From Mesorhizobium sp. Root102 (lineage in GTDB: Bacteria > Pseudomonadota > Alphaproteobacteria > Rhizobiales > Rhizobiaceae): a stretch of 64,000 nt of DNA. The position numbers were made by a program, and so were the translations under genes. The notes beneath the pieces were generated by a model. The model saw nothing but the letters and a program-made list of their open reading frames with translations, was not told the DNA's origin and did not search any database. The stretch lies in contig NZ_LMCP01000016.1 in assembly GCF_001425625.1 (NCBI RefSeq), positions 12-64,011 on the forward strand. The letters are read 5' to 3'. Shown in pieces: positions 17,990-27,074 of the stretch. Numbering within the stretch: the stretch's first letter is position 1; each line of letters opens with the position of its first letter.

Positions 17990-18637
17990 TATCTTCCTCT
18001 TTCGTTTTTGCAGTCAATCTATTCAGTTAACCGAATGGATACGTGGGTTTGCTGCAACTCAGATTGTCGAAACGCAACCTCGCGCGCGGCAGGGCGGCAG
18101 GGTGGCGACCGGTCATCCGCGACCGATCAGACATGATGAGGGATTGCCTAGCCTCCAGCATTCGACAAAAAGCCAACCTCTACGCTGAACAAGCCAATCT
18201 GGGGTTTCGATCAACCAGCGCCTATGGAGCTGGACGCCCGTATCAATTGGCCCTGCGCGGGAGCCACATACTCAGAGGTGGCTCGGGAAAGGAAGCGGCC
18301 CGCATCGTGGCAAAGTGGGTTGTCAATAAATCTCTCCCGGCGCCACCCATGCTTTTGACAGCTGAACAACCTGATGCCCTTGCCGGTATTCGTGTCGATC
18401 TTGGCGCAATCTTCGTCTCGATCGAGCTAAGTAAATCGACTTGGCCGATCGCTTCTTTGTTAGCCGAACGATTGCCGCGGTCTATCGAACTCACCTACAC
18501 CCAGGTCATCGATGCCAACTGGCCCGGCAGGTGGATTGGATTGAAATATCTCCGAGGTCCAGCCAAAGGGGTTCCCTCGCCTCACGGGTCACATCCCGGT
18601 GGCGGGCTCCTCTCGAGAAGAGTCATCAGAACGGTTT
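17990..18637. other. Gene-poor stretch with a probable IS110-family transposase fragment
   Basis: No intact gene is supported. Around 18345-18460 the plus strand encodes LLTAEQPDALAGIRVDLGAI and then FVSIELSKSTWPIASL, which resembles the N-terminus of rhizobial IS110-type transposases and then loses similarity. The remaining sequence has open frames on both strands without recognisable domains. Recognition of the fragment is from memory of the family, not from a search. Confidence 0.4.
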
Positions 18638-20053
18638 TCAGCGACGAGGGACAACTTTCCCGGGGTTCATAATCAACAGCGGGTCGAGAGCCTCCTTCAA
18701 GACTCTCATCAATTCAATTTTCCCAGTAGCGCCATATTGCCTGAGAAGATCGAGCTTAACCCTGCCGATGCCGTACTCTGCGCTGAACGTGCCACCCATC
18801 TTGAAGGCAAGATCATATATTTTGGGCGAGATTTCGCGTTCGAAGCGCTCTTTGAAACCTGTCTTTTTGGACGAGGGAGGGGGAACGACGTTAAAGTGCA
18901 CGTTGCCGTCCCCTACGTGCCCGTAGACCGAGAGAATAGCGTCGTCCGCCTCTCGTTTCACAATGGCCGTTGCACTCTCAATGAAAGCAGGCAAGCGCGA
19001 AACCCGAACAGCGATGTCGTGCTTCAATGAACCTCCATTTAGCACTTCAGCCTCAGGAATATTCTCGCGAAGATACCAGAGCTCAGCGCGTTGACTTTCA
19101 CTGGCCGCGATAGTGGCGTCGATAATCAAATTGTTCTCGAAGAACCGCGCCAACATCGCGCTGACCGTATCCTCCAGGTTCAACGTAGGCGACGCTGTCG
19201 CAACTTCCAGAAGAAGGTAGTGCTCACTACTGTTCTCCAGAGGATGCCTTAGATTGGAGTTTGTTCGCAGGATCAACTGCAGCGAGGAACCCGAGATGTA
19301 TTCGAACGACAGGATAGCTTCACCTGTTTCAACCTGAGTCTGATTGAAGATGGAGGTGAGACCTGAAATATCACGGATCGCGACGAAAGCGGTGACTATC
19401 TGTCTGGGCTTCCTGGCAAGCTTGAGAGAAACACCGGTGATGACACCAAGAGTCCCTTCCGCGCCCAAGAAGAGCTGCTTAACGTCATAGCCGGCATTAT
19501 TTTTCCTTAGAGGGCTAAGTTCGCTGTATAGCGAACCGTCAGGTAGAACCACCTCAAGGCCCAGCACCAGATCTCTTGCGACACCATAACGAACAACATT
19601 GACCCCCCCTGCATTGGTGGAAAGATTGCCGCCGATCCTGCATGATTGCTGCGAGCCAAGCACGAGGGGCAGCATAAGATCGGCACTAGCGGCGAGCTCC
19701 TGCAGTTCGCTGAGGATCATTCCCGCATCGACGGTAACAGATAGATTGGCAGCATCGATTTCTCGTGGCGTAGTCATACGCTCGAGGCTCAGTACGAGTT
19801 CATCGCCGTTGTTGCTAGGCGTAGCACCGGTGCAATAGCTCGTATTGCCGCCTTGCGGCACGAGCCCAACGCGGTGCGCTGCGCAGGCGCGAACGATTTG
19901 CTGCACTTCTTCAGTCGTTCGGGGCCGAAGCAGTGCAAAGGTGCTGCCGTGATATTGTCGCCGGAAGTCAGTGGTATATCCGGAAATGATGTCCTGATCT
20001 GTCGTCACGATATCTGAAGGAAGTCCGGAGAGTACACGATCGATCCGAACCAT
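18638..20053 (-). CDS. FAD-binding oxidoreductase, GlcD/D-lactate dehydrogenase type
   Basis: About 471 residues. The N-terminal PCMH-type FAD-binding domain includes RPRTTEEVQQIVRACAAHRVGLVPQGG and GGNLSTNAGG. The C-terminal FAD-oxidase domain has VYGHVGDGNVHFNV and ends around SAEYGIGRVKLDLL. Family knowledge: these flavoproteins oxidise D-2-hydroxy acids such as D-lactate, glycolate or D-2-hydroxyglutarate. Start ATG at 20053 follows AAGGGATAG; the longer frame to 20101 has no support. In the same orientation as glyoxalase I and a D-2-hydroxyacid dehydrogenase, D-lactate is a natural candidate substrate (inference). Confidence 0.9.
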   Translation of the reverse strand: MVRIDRVLSGLPSDIVTTDQDIISGYTTDFRRQYHGSTFALLRPRTTEEVQQIVRACAAHRVGLVPQGGNTSYCTGATPSNNGDELVLSLERMTTPREIDAANLSVTVDAGMILSELQELAASADLMLPLVLGSQQSCRIGGNLSTNAGGVNVVRYGVARDLVLGLEVVLPDGSLYSELSPLRKNNAGYDVKQLFLGAEGTLGVITGVSLKLARKPRQIVTAFVAIRDISGLTSIFNQTQVETGEAILSFEYISGSSLQLILRTNSNLRHPLENSSEHYLLLEVATASPTLNLEDTVSAMLARFFENNLIIDATIAASESQRAELWYLRENIPEAEVLNGGSLKHDIAVRVSRLPAFIESATAIVKREADDAILSVYGHVGDGNVHFNVVPPPSSKKTGFKERFEREISPKIYDLAFKMGGTFSAEYGIGRVKLDLLRQYGATGKIELMRVLKEALDPLLIMNPGKVVPRR

Positions 20054-20223
20054 TGGGGCTATCCCTTTATTGCGACTTGGAGGGTATCGCAGCAGCGTCA
20101 AGCTAGGAGCGCCATGACCGTCCCAAAGATGGGAAGGTCTATTTCTGATCTGACAACCGCCCCATCGAAATTGTCAAAAACATCCGGCACGCCGTCGTTA
20201 TGAACGCTGGGGCCGAATGAGCT

Positions 20224-21177
20224 TCAGCGGTTAACGACATCCGGGAGCGGTTCACCTGTCAGAGCGCGCCGGGCCCTTTCGACAGCTTGTTCTTGCAAAG
20301 CATCCAGGGAGGTGCTGGAGCGCCAGGCAACGTGAGGCGTGAAAACTGTATTCGGCGCCGCGCGGAGCGGGTGATTAGCTGCCAAGGGCTCCTGTTCGAA
20401 AGTATCGAGCGCTGCGCCTGCAATCTTGCCGGCGCCAAGGGCGGCGGCTAACGCTTCTTCATCGATAAGCCCACCGCGAGAAACGTTCACGATGACCGCA
20501 GTGGGTCGCATACGCTCCAGGACCTCGGCTGAAATGAGGTGGCGTGTCGCCTCACCGAGAGGCACGTGAAGGGACACGACATCAGAGTCCTCCAGGACTT
20601 GTTTCAACGTCGCAGCCGGGACATCCGAAAACGTTGCCAGCGGATCGAATGCGTGCACCTGAGCACCGATGGCGGCCCACCATTTCGCAACCAATCGTCC
20701 TATGCGGCCCATTCCGACAACGCCAATTTTCAGCTTCGAAAGCTTGGGCACATCAAGACCGATGATCCCTGCCCACTCTCCCGCACGGACCGCAGATTGC
20801 CCCTGCGGAATCCGCCGAGCCAGACTCAAGCCCATCGCCAGAGCATGCGACGCCACTTCCTCGGACGCCGTATCGGGAACGATTGTCACCGGCACCCCTG
20901 CCCGCGTCGCCGCTGCGACATCAATGTTGTCGTAGCCCACACCATACCGCACGACGGCTTTGCAGCGCCGTAGCAGCGCAAACTCATCGGCAGTCATCTT
21001 TGCGTAGGGCGTGACCATCACCACCTCCGCCTCAGCCATGCGACTGCGAAATGAGGCCTGATCTTCTGCAGCCACGATCTCGCGACCGAAGCTTTCCGCC
21101 AATGCACGTTCCCTGTTGAGGTTCGGGAAGCGATGGGGAGCGATCAAGATAATCCCATGCTCGTTTGCCATTGCCAT
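20224..21177 (-). CDS. D-isomer-specific 2-hydroxyacid dehydrogenase (CtBP-like)
   Basis: 317 residues. The NAD-binding domain shows GVVGMGRIGRLVAKW near residue 150. The catalytic Arg lies in NVSRGGLIDEEAL, the Glu in FEQEPL and the His in FTPHVAW. Family knowledge: reversible NAD(P)-dependent interconversion of 2-oxo acids and D-2-hydroxy acids. Two neighbouring ATGs (21177 and 21171) are possible; the first has GGAGAATTGG upstream. It lies about 170 bases from the GlcD-type gene on the same strand, so the two enzymes may act on the same acid. Confidence 0.9.
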   Translation of the reverse strand: MAMANEHGIILIAPHRFPNLNRERALAESFGREIVAAEDQASFRSRMAEAEVVMVTPYAKMTADEFALLRRCKAVVRYGVGYDNIDVAAATRAGVPVTIVPDTASEEVASHALAMGLSLARRIPQGQSAVRAGEWAGIIGLDVPKLSKLKIGVVGMGRIGRLVAKWWAAIGAQVHAFDPLATFSDVPAATLKQVLEDSDVVSLHVPLGEATRHLISAEVLERMRPTAVIVNVSRGGLIDEEALAAALGAGKIAGAALDTFEQEPLAANHPLRAAPNTVFTPHVAWRSSTSLDALQEQAVERARRALTGEPLPDVVNR

Positions 21178-21321
21178 CTTACCAATTCTCCGCTTCTAAC
21201 AGCACTGTTTAAGTGCGATCTCTTCCATGGGGCCGCGCAAGCGAGGCGTCTGCCTGTGGCCTGCGGTGGCCGCTGTCGAGGCTGACAAACCGGATCGCAA
21301 ACCGGCTGGTCTGGCTGACCG

Positions 21322-21732
21322 TTAGCTCATCGTATCGAGGTCGATCAGCTCGATCTTGTATCCGTCGGGGTCCTCCACGAAGGCAATCACAGTGGTGCCA
21401 TGCTTCATGGGGCCGGCCGGGCGAGGAATCCGGGCGCCGCTTGCCTGCAGCTCTTCACAGATGCTGTAGATATTCCTCACGCCGAGTGCGATGTGCCCAT
21501 AGCCGTTGCCAAGATCATAGGGAGTTTCTTGATCCCAGTTGTGGGTCAGCTCGATGACCGCATGGGTTTCTTCCGGACCATAGCCGACAAAAGCCAGGGT
21601 GAACTTGCCTTCGGGAAAGTCCATCTTGCGCAACAGACGCATACCCAGGAGACGCGTGTAGAAATCGACAGACCGATCAAGATCTCTCACGCGCACCATC
21701 GTGTGCAGCACGCGAAACTTAGGTTCACTCAT
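21322..21732 (-). CDS. gloA: Lactoylglutathione lyase (glyoxalase I)
   Basis: 136 residues, the normal length. The sequence follows GloA closely: [54 protein letters not shown] and [18 protein letters not shown]. Metal ligands are expected in H10 (LHT), E65 (VIEL), H83 (GHIAL) and E131 (KIEL). It converts the hemithioacetal of methylglyoxal and glutathione to S-D-lactoylglutathione. Location in a cluster with D-hydroxyacid enzymes suggests either methylglyoxal detoxification or a lyase reaction on a pathway compound. Confidence 0.9.
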   Translation of the reverse strand: MSEPKFRVLHTMVRVRDLDRSVDFYTRLLGMRLLRKMDFPEGKFTLAFVGYGPEETHAVIELTHNWDQETPYDLGNGYGHIALGVRNIYSICEELQASGARIPRPAGPMKHGTTVIAFVEDPDGYKIELIDLDTMS

Positions 21733-21982
21733 CGTAATGTTCCTTATAATTCTTTATCCAGCACCCGGAATGTTGGATTTATGCTAAAGTACCTGAAGCT
21801 GACTACTCTATCGTGCAGGATACGGCTGGTGGCGGCCGTCTCGACGGGCAAGGCCGCTGAAGCCGACGTGCCATCGGCTTCAGCGATGGGTGCCTCTTCC
21901 GTCCCGTAAGCGGCTGTTACGGGCTCAACCGGTCTTGTGCTGCCAGCCGCGTCGCGAGAACGCCGTCTCGGTATTGAGAGGT

Positions 21983-22414
21983 CTAAGCGGATCCGCGACC
22001 TTCCGGAACGTCGACATAGACCGAGCCTCTTGCCTGGACCCGTTCTATGGCTTCCATGATCTCGTCGTAATCTGGTGTCTCGTAAAGCGCTTCCTGCCCC
22101 GGATAACGTAGCTTTCGGTTGATCGCCTCGTCCAGGAAATAGGCTCCCGCAATCAGGAACGAAATCGTGTGGAAGTCATCAGCACCCAAAGCGCGGATCG
22201 CATCCAAGGGATCTCTGGGGCGGGTCTCCGGCAGGCGCAACAATGCCTTGAAAAACGACGGTGCCAAATCATCGCGCTCTTTCAGGGCGCGGGGCAACAA
22301 ACGTCCGGGCACGCCGGCTTCTGTGGCAGACGGCATCCCGGACTTGACGTCTGAGGGGATGAGGGTCTCCGCGACCCACGCTATCCTGGTTTGAAAGTCA
22401 TCGATGTTGTACAT
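21983..22414 (-). CDS. Gluconate 2-dehydrogenase subunit 3-like protein
   Basis: 143 residues, matching the small partner subunit of membrane GMC dehydrogenases (WVAETLIPSDVKSGMPSATEAGV, then FLIAGAYFLDEAINRKLRYPGQEAL). Classical subunit 3 proteins carry a long Tat signal; this one starts directly with MYNIDDFQTR and has none, so it is probably cytoplasmic. It starts three bases after the GMC gene stop, which indicates a tight pair. No cytochrome c subunit is present in the cluster. Confidence 0.8.
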   Translation of the reverse strand: MYNIDDFQTRIAWVAETLIPSDVKSGMPSATEAGVPGRLLPRALKERDDLAPSFFKALLRLPETRPRDPLDAIRALGADDFHTISFLIAGAYFLDEAINRKLRYPGQEALYETPDYDEIMEAIERVQARGSVYVDVPEGRGSA

Positions 22415-22417
22415 GGC

Positions 22418-24076
22418 CTATGGTCCAACCCTTAGCGCTTCAGCAGCATTACTGACCGGCTGTGAGCGCCTGTTTTCAATGATGGCTTCGGAATTTCGCA
22501 GCGCCAGCGCAGCAACCGTTCCGGTTGGATTTACTGCTCCGGACGTTGGCATGACGCTTCCGTCCATGACGAAAAGGTTGGGTACGTCGTGCGACCGGCC
22601 AAAAGAGTCGACGACGGAGGTGCGCGGATCGTCGCCCATTCTGACCGATCCCAGGATATGCCAACCGGTCTCCCTCTGAAGCGGCATCACCACAGTTTCA
22701 TAGGCGCCTGCCTCCCGCATGGACTCGACAGCGCGCTCCTGGTTGTAGTGCAAAAGATCCCAGGTATTTTGCGATGCCTTGTAGGTGACTTTCGCGGCAG
22801 GCATACCATCGGCGTCGGTCAGGTCCGGATCAAGAGAAACCATGTTCTCCTCATTCGGAAGGTCCTCGGCCATGATCCCCCAATATGCGGAACGACCAAA
22901 CCGCTTTTGGACGGTAGGATGGAAGTTCTCACCCCACACATCGCCGTTGCCGCCCCATGGCCACGTGCCTACCGTTGCAAGCGGGCCACCCATTCCCATC
23001 AATTGCCACTTTGCGCCTCGGTAGAAGTTTGTGTCCTTCCGGGTTTCGGCAAACTCCAGGGAGTAAGAACGCTGGCCGTAGGGTCCTTGCCAGTTTTCAA
23101 AAAAGTCGTCGAACAGGCCGCTCACAGTGCCATAGGGGTGCATCATCAATCGTTTGCCAACCAGGCCGGACGAATTGGCTAATCCATTGGGATGATCGCT
23201 CGAAGCGGAATTTAGAAGGAGCCTTGGCGTGCCCACGCCGTTGGCCGAAACGATGACGGTGCGACCTGGCTGAAAATGTGTACGCCCCGTTACCCTATCG
23301 ACATAGGTGACGCCGGTGGCTAAACCGTCGGATCCGGTTTCGACGCGCAACGCGCGCGCATTCTGGACGAGTTTCACCCCAAGCTTGATACATGCCGGCC
23401 AGTGCGTACGGTCGACCGAAGCCTTGGCGCCATCGAAGCAACCCCAAGTGCATGCCCCACGTCGCACGCAGGGCAGGAGTCCGTTGTGCTTCACCGTTGC
23501 GATTGAATTGCTGCCCGGCCACCAATGCCAGCCAAGCCGATCATGGGCTGCCGCGAGTTTCCGATCCATCTCTGACAAAGGAAACGGCGGCAGCGGTATA
23601 TCGAACCCCGGCGGATAGGCTGGGTCGCCCCCCACGCCCGAAACCGCGAAATCGTTCTCGACGCGCGTGTAAAAAGGTTCGAGGTCCGCATAGTTCAGAG
23701 GCCAGTCGTCGGCGATCCCGTCAACGGTCCGCACCCGGAAATCGCTTGGCTTAAGTCGATGCCAGGCAGCTGCATAGAGTACAGAACTTCCGCCGACCCC
23801 ATTCCACATCAACGGCTCGACATCTGAACTATTGACATTAATCGGATAGTCCGAAGGTGCCTTGCGTCGATTTGGGTTTGACGCAAAATACTGGTTCTTG
23901 GTCAGCTCGAATTCGAAGCCAGAGTGTCGAAGTTTCGTGTAGTCAGGGTACTCACCCTGCTCAAGACAGATGACGGACATTCCTTCTTCCGCAAGGCGTT
24001 TTGCGGCCACCGCCCCAGATGGGCCGGCGCCGACGATCACGACGTCGTAGACGGTGGGTCTATCTTCATTCGTCAT
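22418..24076 (-). CDS. GMC family oxidoreductase, gluconate dehydrogenase large-subunit type
   Basis: 552 residues. The N-terminal FAD motif is DVVIVGAGPSGAVAAKRLAEEG. The middle part has NGVGGSSVLYAAAWHR and a cysteine-bearing segment (LLPCVRRGACTWGCF). The C-terminus has the catalytic GWHILGSVRMGDDP and NPTGTVAALALR. It pairs with the subunit-3-like protein immediately downstream. Family knowledge: oxidises sugar acids, polyols or related alcohols and passes electrons to a quinone or cytochrome. No signal peptide is seen, unlike many periplasmic relatives. It is the first clear gene of the copy C promoter operon. Confidence 0.9.
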   Translation of the reverse strand: MTNEDRPTVYDVVIVGAGPSGAVAAKRLAEEGMSVICLEQGEYPDYTKLRHSGFEFELTKNQYFASNPNRRKAPSDYPINVNSSDVEPLMWNGVGGSSVLYAAAWHRLKPSDFRVRTVDGIADDWPLNYADLEPFYTRVENDFAVSGVGGDPAYPPGFDIPLPPFPLSEMDRKLAAAHDRLGWHWWPGSNSIATVKHNGLLPCVRRGACTWGCFDGAKASVDRTHWPACIKLGVKLVQNARALRVETGSDGLATGVTYVDRVTGRTHFQPGRTVIVSANGVGTPRLLLNSASSDHPNGLANSSGLVGKRLMMHPYGTVSGLFDDFFENWQGPYGQRSYSLEFAETRKDTNFYRGAKWQLMGMGGPLATVGTWPWGGNGDVWGENFHPTVQKRFGRSAYWGIMAEDLPNEENMVSLDPDLTDADGMPAAKVTYKASQNTWDLLHYNQERAVESMREAGAYETVVMPLQRETGWHILGSVRMGDDPRTSVVDSFGRSHDVPNLFVMDGSVMPTSGAVNPTGTVAALALRNSEAIIENRRSQPVSNAAEALRVGP

Positions 24077-24387
24077 CTAATCGAATCCTTGTAATTCCCT
24101 GCGGGAGTGAGCGCACCGTGACGGGCGCTGCCGTGGAGTGCCATGCCGTTGTAGATGGTGGTCGTCGGCGACAAAGGCGGGTTCGGCGACGGCAGCGGCG
24201 GCGTGGTCGACGTCGCGCAATCCTTTCGGCGCAGCAGCATCGTACGCGCATACGACAGGTTCGCCTCGAACCACTCTCCCTCCCACAAATACTTTGTCGC
24301 GGAATATCTGGACCCTGAATACCGCCAACGGAGTGCTACCCGGCGGCAGGTTGGCATCGCTTGACTTATTCCAATCGCGCTTGAGGG
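24077..24387 (-). other. Leader region of the GMC operon with ambiguous overlapping frames
   Basis: About 310 bases between copy C and the GMC start. Two minus-strand frames end at the GMC start, one with TAGATG and one with an ATGA overlap. The latter ends NGMALHGSARHGALTPAGN and resembles the end of a real protein. Neither frame has a recognisable domain over its full length, and a frameshift between them is possible. Status left open. Confidence 0.35.
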
Positions 24388-24433
24388 GATTAAACATCAT
24401 GATCCAACTTGCTGTCAAGAGGATCATATGATC
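24388..24433 (-). promoter_or_regulatory. Compound promoter/operator, copy C
   Basis: Minus-strand reading: palindrome GGATCATATGATCC (24420-24433), TTGACA (24412-24417), an 18-base spacer with TGGATCAT (24398-24405), and -10 TTTAAT (24388-24393), the best -10 of the three. It faces the GMC-glyoxalase-hydroxyacid dehydrogenase cluster. Confidence 0.72.
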
Positions 24434-24693
24434 CGCGATGAAATTCTCCCCTTCTGAAAGTTGGCGGAGCTCATATATCGCTTGGACATGTGCCGTTTCA
24501 GATCGCCGGCGATGGCGCTGTCACACCGTGTTGTGCGGTTACTAGCCGCCTAGCGGTATGCTGCCTCAAGGATCCGAAACTTGTGTGATCAAGAAATTCT
24601 ATCGGGGGTCATCGAATATCGAGATTTGACGCTGTCTGCTTCGACGACAAAGTCTCTCGTCCAAAGAAAGCTCAGGAGAGGACCACACGGGCC

Positions 24694-25524
24694 ATGCTGA
24701 AAGCGGAGGAATCTACTGCTAAACGCGATGTTCGGGCAATTCGCGCTGATATACGTGCCGGCCGCATGACCCATCAAACTTCGGGCATGGCTCCAGGTTT
24801 TGCGCAAGGCAACTTGGTCATATTGCCGAAGTTCTGGGCGGCGGATTTTCTGCGCTTTTGCCAGGTCAATCCCAAGCCCTGCCCCTTGCTTGCCGTCGGC
24901 AAGCCCGGGGATCCGGCTTTGCCGAGCCTCGGCTCGGGCATCGACATTCGCTCGGATGTGCCAAGCTATCGAGTGTTTCGCGAGGGCAAACTTGTCGAGG
25001 AAACGCCAGATATCACTGGCCATTGGCGCCATGATTTCGTGTCCTTCGTGATTGGGTGTTCCTTCTCGTTCGAATGGGCTCTGCAAAACGCCGGGATTGC
25101 CGTCCGTCACATTGATCTGGGTCGCAACGTGCCAATGTTCCGCACGAACATCGATTGCGCGCCGGCAGGCCGCTTCTCGGGAAAGCTTGTCGTATCGATG
25201 CGCCCGATGAAGGCGATGGCCGCGATCCGGGCGATTGAAATCACCTCGCGAATGCCTCAGGTCCACGGAGCTCCAGTGCATTTCGGGGATCCAGCGGCGA
25301 TCGGCATCAAGGATCTCACCCGACCAGACTACGGCGATGCCGTGCCGGTACACGAAGGTGAAATACCGCTGTTTTGGGCTTGTGGGGTAACTCCGCAAGT
25401 GGCCTTGGCTGAAGCAAAGCCGCCAATTGCCATTACCCACAGCCCCGGCTGTATGCTCATTACGGATATCCAGGAAGAAGACCTGCTGAGCGGCCGATTC
25501 CAATTTGAGCCAGGTTCGGTTTGA
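24694..25524 (+). CDS. Putative hydro-lyase, DUF1445 (D-glutamate cyclase-like) family
   Basis: 276 residues, the normal family length. Characteristic segments are [70 protein letters not shown] and [13 protein letters not shown]. Family knowledge: the related mitochondrial domain converts D-glutamate to 5-oxo-D-proline, and bacterial members are annotated as hydro-lyases. This is notable because 5-oxoproline-type rings are the known substrates of the HyuAB family encoded at 10.6-14.5 kb. AGGAGAGG lies rather far upstream of the ATG, so the start is fairly but not fully secure. It is divergent from the copy C operon. Confidence 0.85.
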   Translation: MLKAEESTAKRDVRAIRADIRAGRMTHQTSGMAPGFAQGNLVILPKFWAADFLRFCQVNPKPCPLLAVGKPGDPALPSLGSGIDIRSDVPSYRVFREGKLVEETPDITGHWRHDFVSFVIGCSFSFEWALQNAGIAVRHIDLGRNVPMFRTNIDCAPAGRFSGKLVVSMRPMKAMAAIRAIEITSRMPQVHGAPVHFGDPAAIGIKDLTRPDYGDAVPVHEGEIPLFWACGVTPQVALAEAKPPIAITHSPGCMLITDIQEEDLLSGRFQFEPGSV

Positions 25525-25826
25525 GAGGTTGGGCAGACATCAAGTCGCGGAAATACCTATGGGAGTCTCCTAGGTCTTTCGCCTACAAATCGTTCCAGAC
25601 AAGGCCTCGAAAAAGGGGGGCGTTTTGGCCGAAGGGCGCTGCCCGGCCGAAGGCTTTGCAAACCCGTCGTAGCTTCCCAGCCGGCCTCACTCATTTAGGG
25701 CGGCTGGCTTGAGTGCAGATTGCGCAACGGATCACCTAGGGAGCGCATCGGGCAGCGCCCGTCATGTGCATTTTTGGCTTGGGTTCTCCGGTCTCTAGGG
25801 CTAACTAGTCCAAAGGGGTGGTGCCT

Positions 25827-26717
25827 ATGATTGACCTGCGGACGCTCGAGACTTTTTACGTGGTGGCCCAGACGGGTGGATTTCATCGGGCAGCCGAAAA
25901 ACTCAATACAACGCAGCCAGCCGTCTCAGCCAGGATCGCCCAACTCGAACAGCAACTCAAAGTGCGAGTTCTCGAGCGAGACAAACGCGGCAGTCACCTA
26001 ACGGTCAAGGGACGGGAGCTATTGGGTTACGTTGAGCGGATCATGGCTCTTCGCACTGAAATGATTCTGGCGATCGCGGGCCGCGACGGCCTTGGAACCA
26101 CGGTCCAACTTGGTGTTTCCGAAACCATTGTGCATACTTGGCTTCCCGATCTGCTCAAACGCTTGAATAAGGAATATCCGTCGATCACTCTGGAAGTCAG
26201 CGTTGACGGATCAGCAAATTTGACCGCCGCGCTGGTCGAAGGAAGTATCAACGTGGCGTTGCTGATTGGACCCGTTAACGTCGGCAATGCTACAAACCTG
26301 CCGCTTTGCGACTATCCCATCAGCTGGATAGTGCCGACGCAATTGCCTTTAAAGCCGGACCCTGTGACGCTCGATGATCTGGCAGCCTTTCCAATCATCA
26401 CCTTCGCCCGTCGAACTCGACCCTATTGGCAATTGCTGGAAATTCTCGAGAAAGCGCATTTGCACAAAGTCCGCATTTTCGCCAATTCATCGCTTTCCTC
26501 AATTATCCGGATGACCCTAGACGGCATTGGCGTCGCCGCTATTCCCACTCATGTTGTTGCCGAGCATCTTGCTGCAGGCCAATTGCGTGTCGTCGACACC
26601 GGGCATGAGATGCCTGTGCTGACCTTCACCGCCAGCTTCTTCAAGCGGGCCGATATGCCTTTGAACTCGATCGTGGCCGAAATTGCTCAACAGGTCGCGA
26701 TGCAGCATAGAGGCTAG
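25827..26717 (+). CDS. LysR family transcriptional regulator
   Basis: About 296 residues. The N-terminal winged helix-turn-helix (IDLRTLETFYVVAQTGGFHRAAEKLNTTQPAVSARIAQLEQ) is followed by a LysR substrate-binding domain from about residue 90 (TTVQLGVSETIVHTWLPDLL). Start ATG at 25827 lies about eight bases after AAAGGGG; a GTG at 25818 overlaps that site and is less likely. It is co-directional with the DUF1445 gene, about 300 bases downstream, and may regulate it or the divergent GMC operon (inference). Confidence 0.92.
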   Translation: MIDLRTLETFYVVAQTGGFHRAAEKLNTTQPAVSARIAQLEQQLKVRVLERDKRGSHLTVKGRELLGYVERIMALRTEMILAIAGRDGLGTTVQLGVSETIVHTWLPDLLKRLNKEYPSITLEVSVDGSANLTAALVEGSINVALLIGPVNVGNATNLPLCDYPISWIVPTQLPLKPDPVTLDDLAAFPIITFARRTRPYWQLLEILEKAHLHKVRIFANSSLSSIIRMTLDGIGVAAIPTHVVAEHLAAGQLRVVDTGHEMPVLTFTASFFKRADMPLNSIVAEIAQQVAMQHRG

Positions 26718-26852
26718 GAGCAAGCTAGCGCGGCCACTGGAATCGCATCGTGTCGTGCGAGGCGCGGCCAGCCTCGAACAGTGTTGAAATTGACTACTCT
26801 GCTGAAACGTTACCCGGCTGTCGGGCCACTTGGAGCGAGCCGCGATGGCCCG

Positions 26853-27074
26853 CTACCGTTTTCTTTCCGGCACCCCAAGCAGCCCGGCCCAAAGCGCATC
26901 GTAAATCGCTACCTTGGTTTCGGCGGTTTCGGCCTGCTTTTCGATGCTGGCCTTAAGCACACTGCTCAAGGCCAAGGTGCCCCGCCAATCAAACACCAAG
27001 CCGTCTAGCGTCCCAAGCAGCAGAAGGATTGTTGCCGACGCTAACAGCCTCGCCCGCTTGCCACCGCGTTCCAT
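26853..27074 (-). CDS. Hypothetical small membrane protein
   Basis: 73 residues, not recognised. One N-terminal hydrophobic segment (LLASATILLLLGTLDGLVF, about residues 10-28) follows a positively charged start (MERGGKRAR), so the protein would insert with the N-terminus inside. The remainder is polar and partly helical (SVLKASIEKQAETAETK). AGGGGGG lies about five bases before the ATG. It stands alone between a LysR gene and nadA. Coding status is uncertain. Confidence 0.35.
   Translation of the reverse strand: MERGGKRARLLASATILLLLGTLDGLVFDWRGTLALSSVLKASIEKQAETAETKVAIYDALWAGLLGVPERKR

Noticed and set aside
18043..18672. 209-residue plus-strand frame
   Set aside because: Only a short central part resembles an IS110 transposase. 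The last part overlaps the GlcD-type gene and the rest has no support, so it is reported as a remnant and not as a gene.
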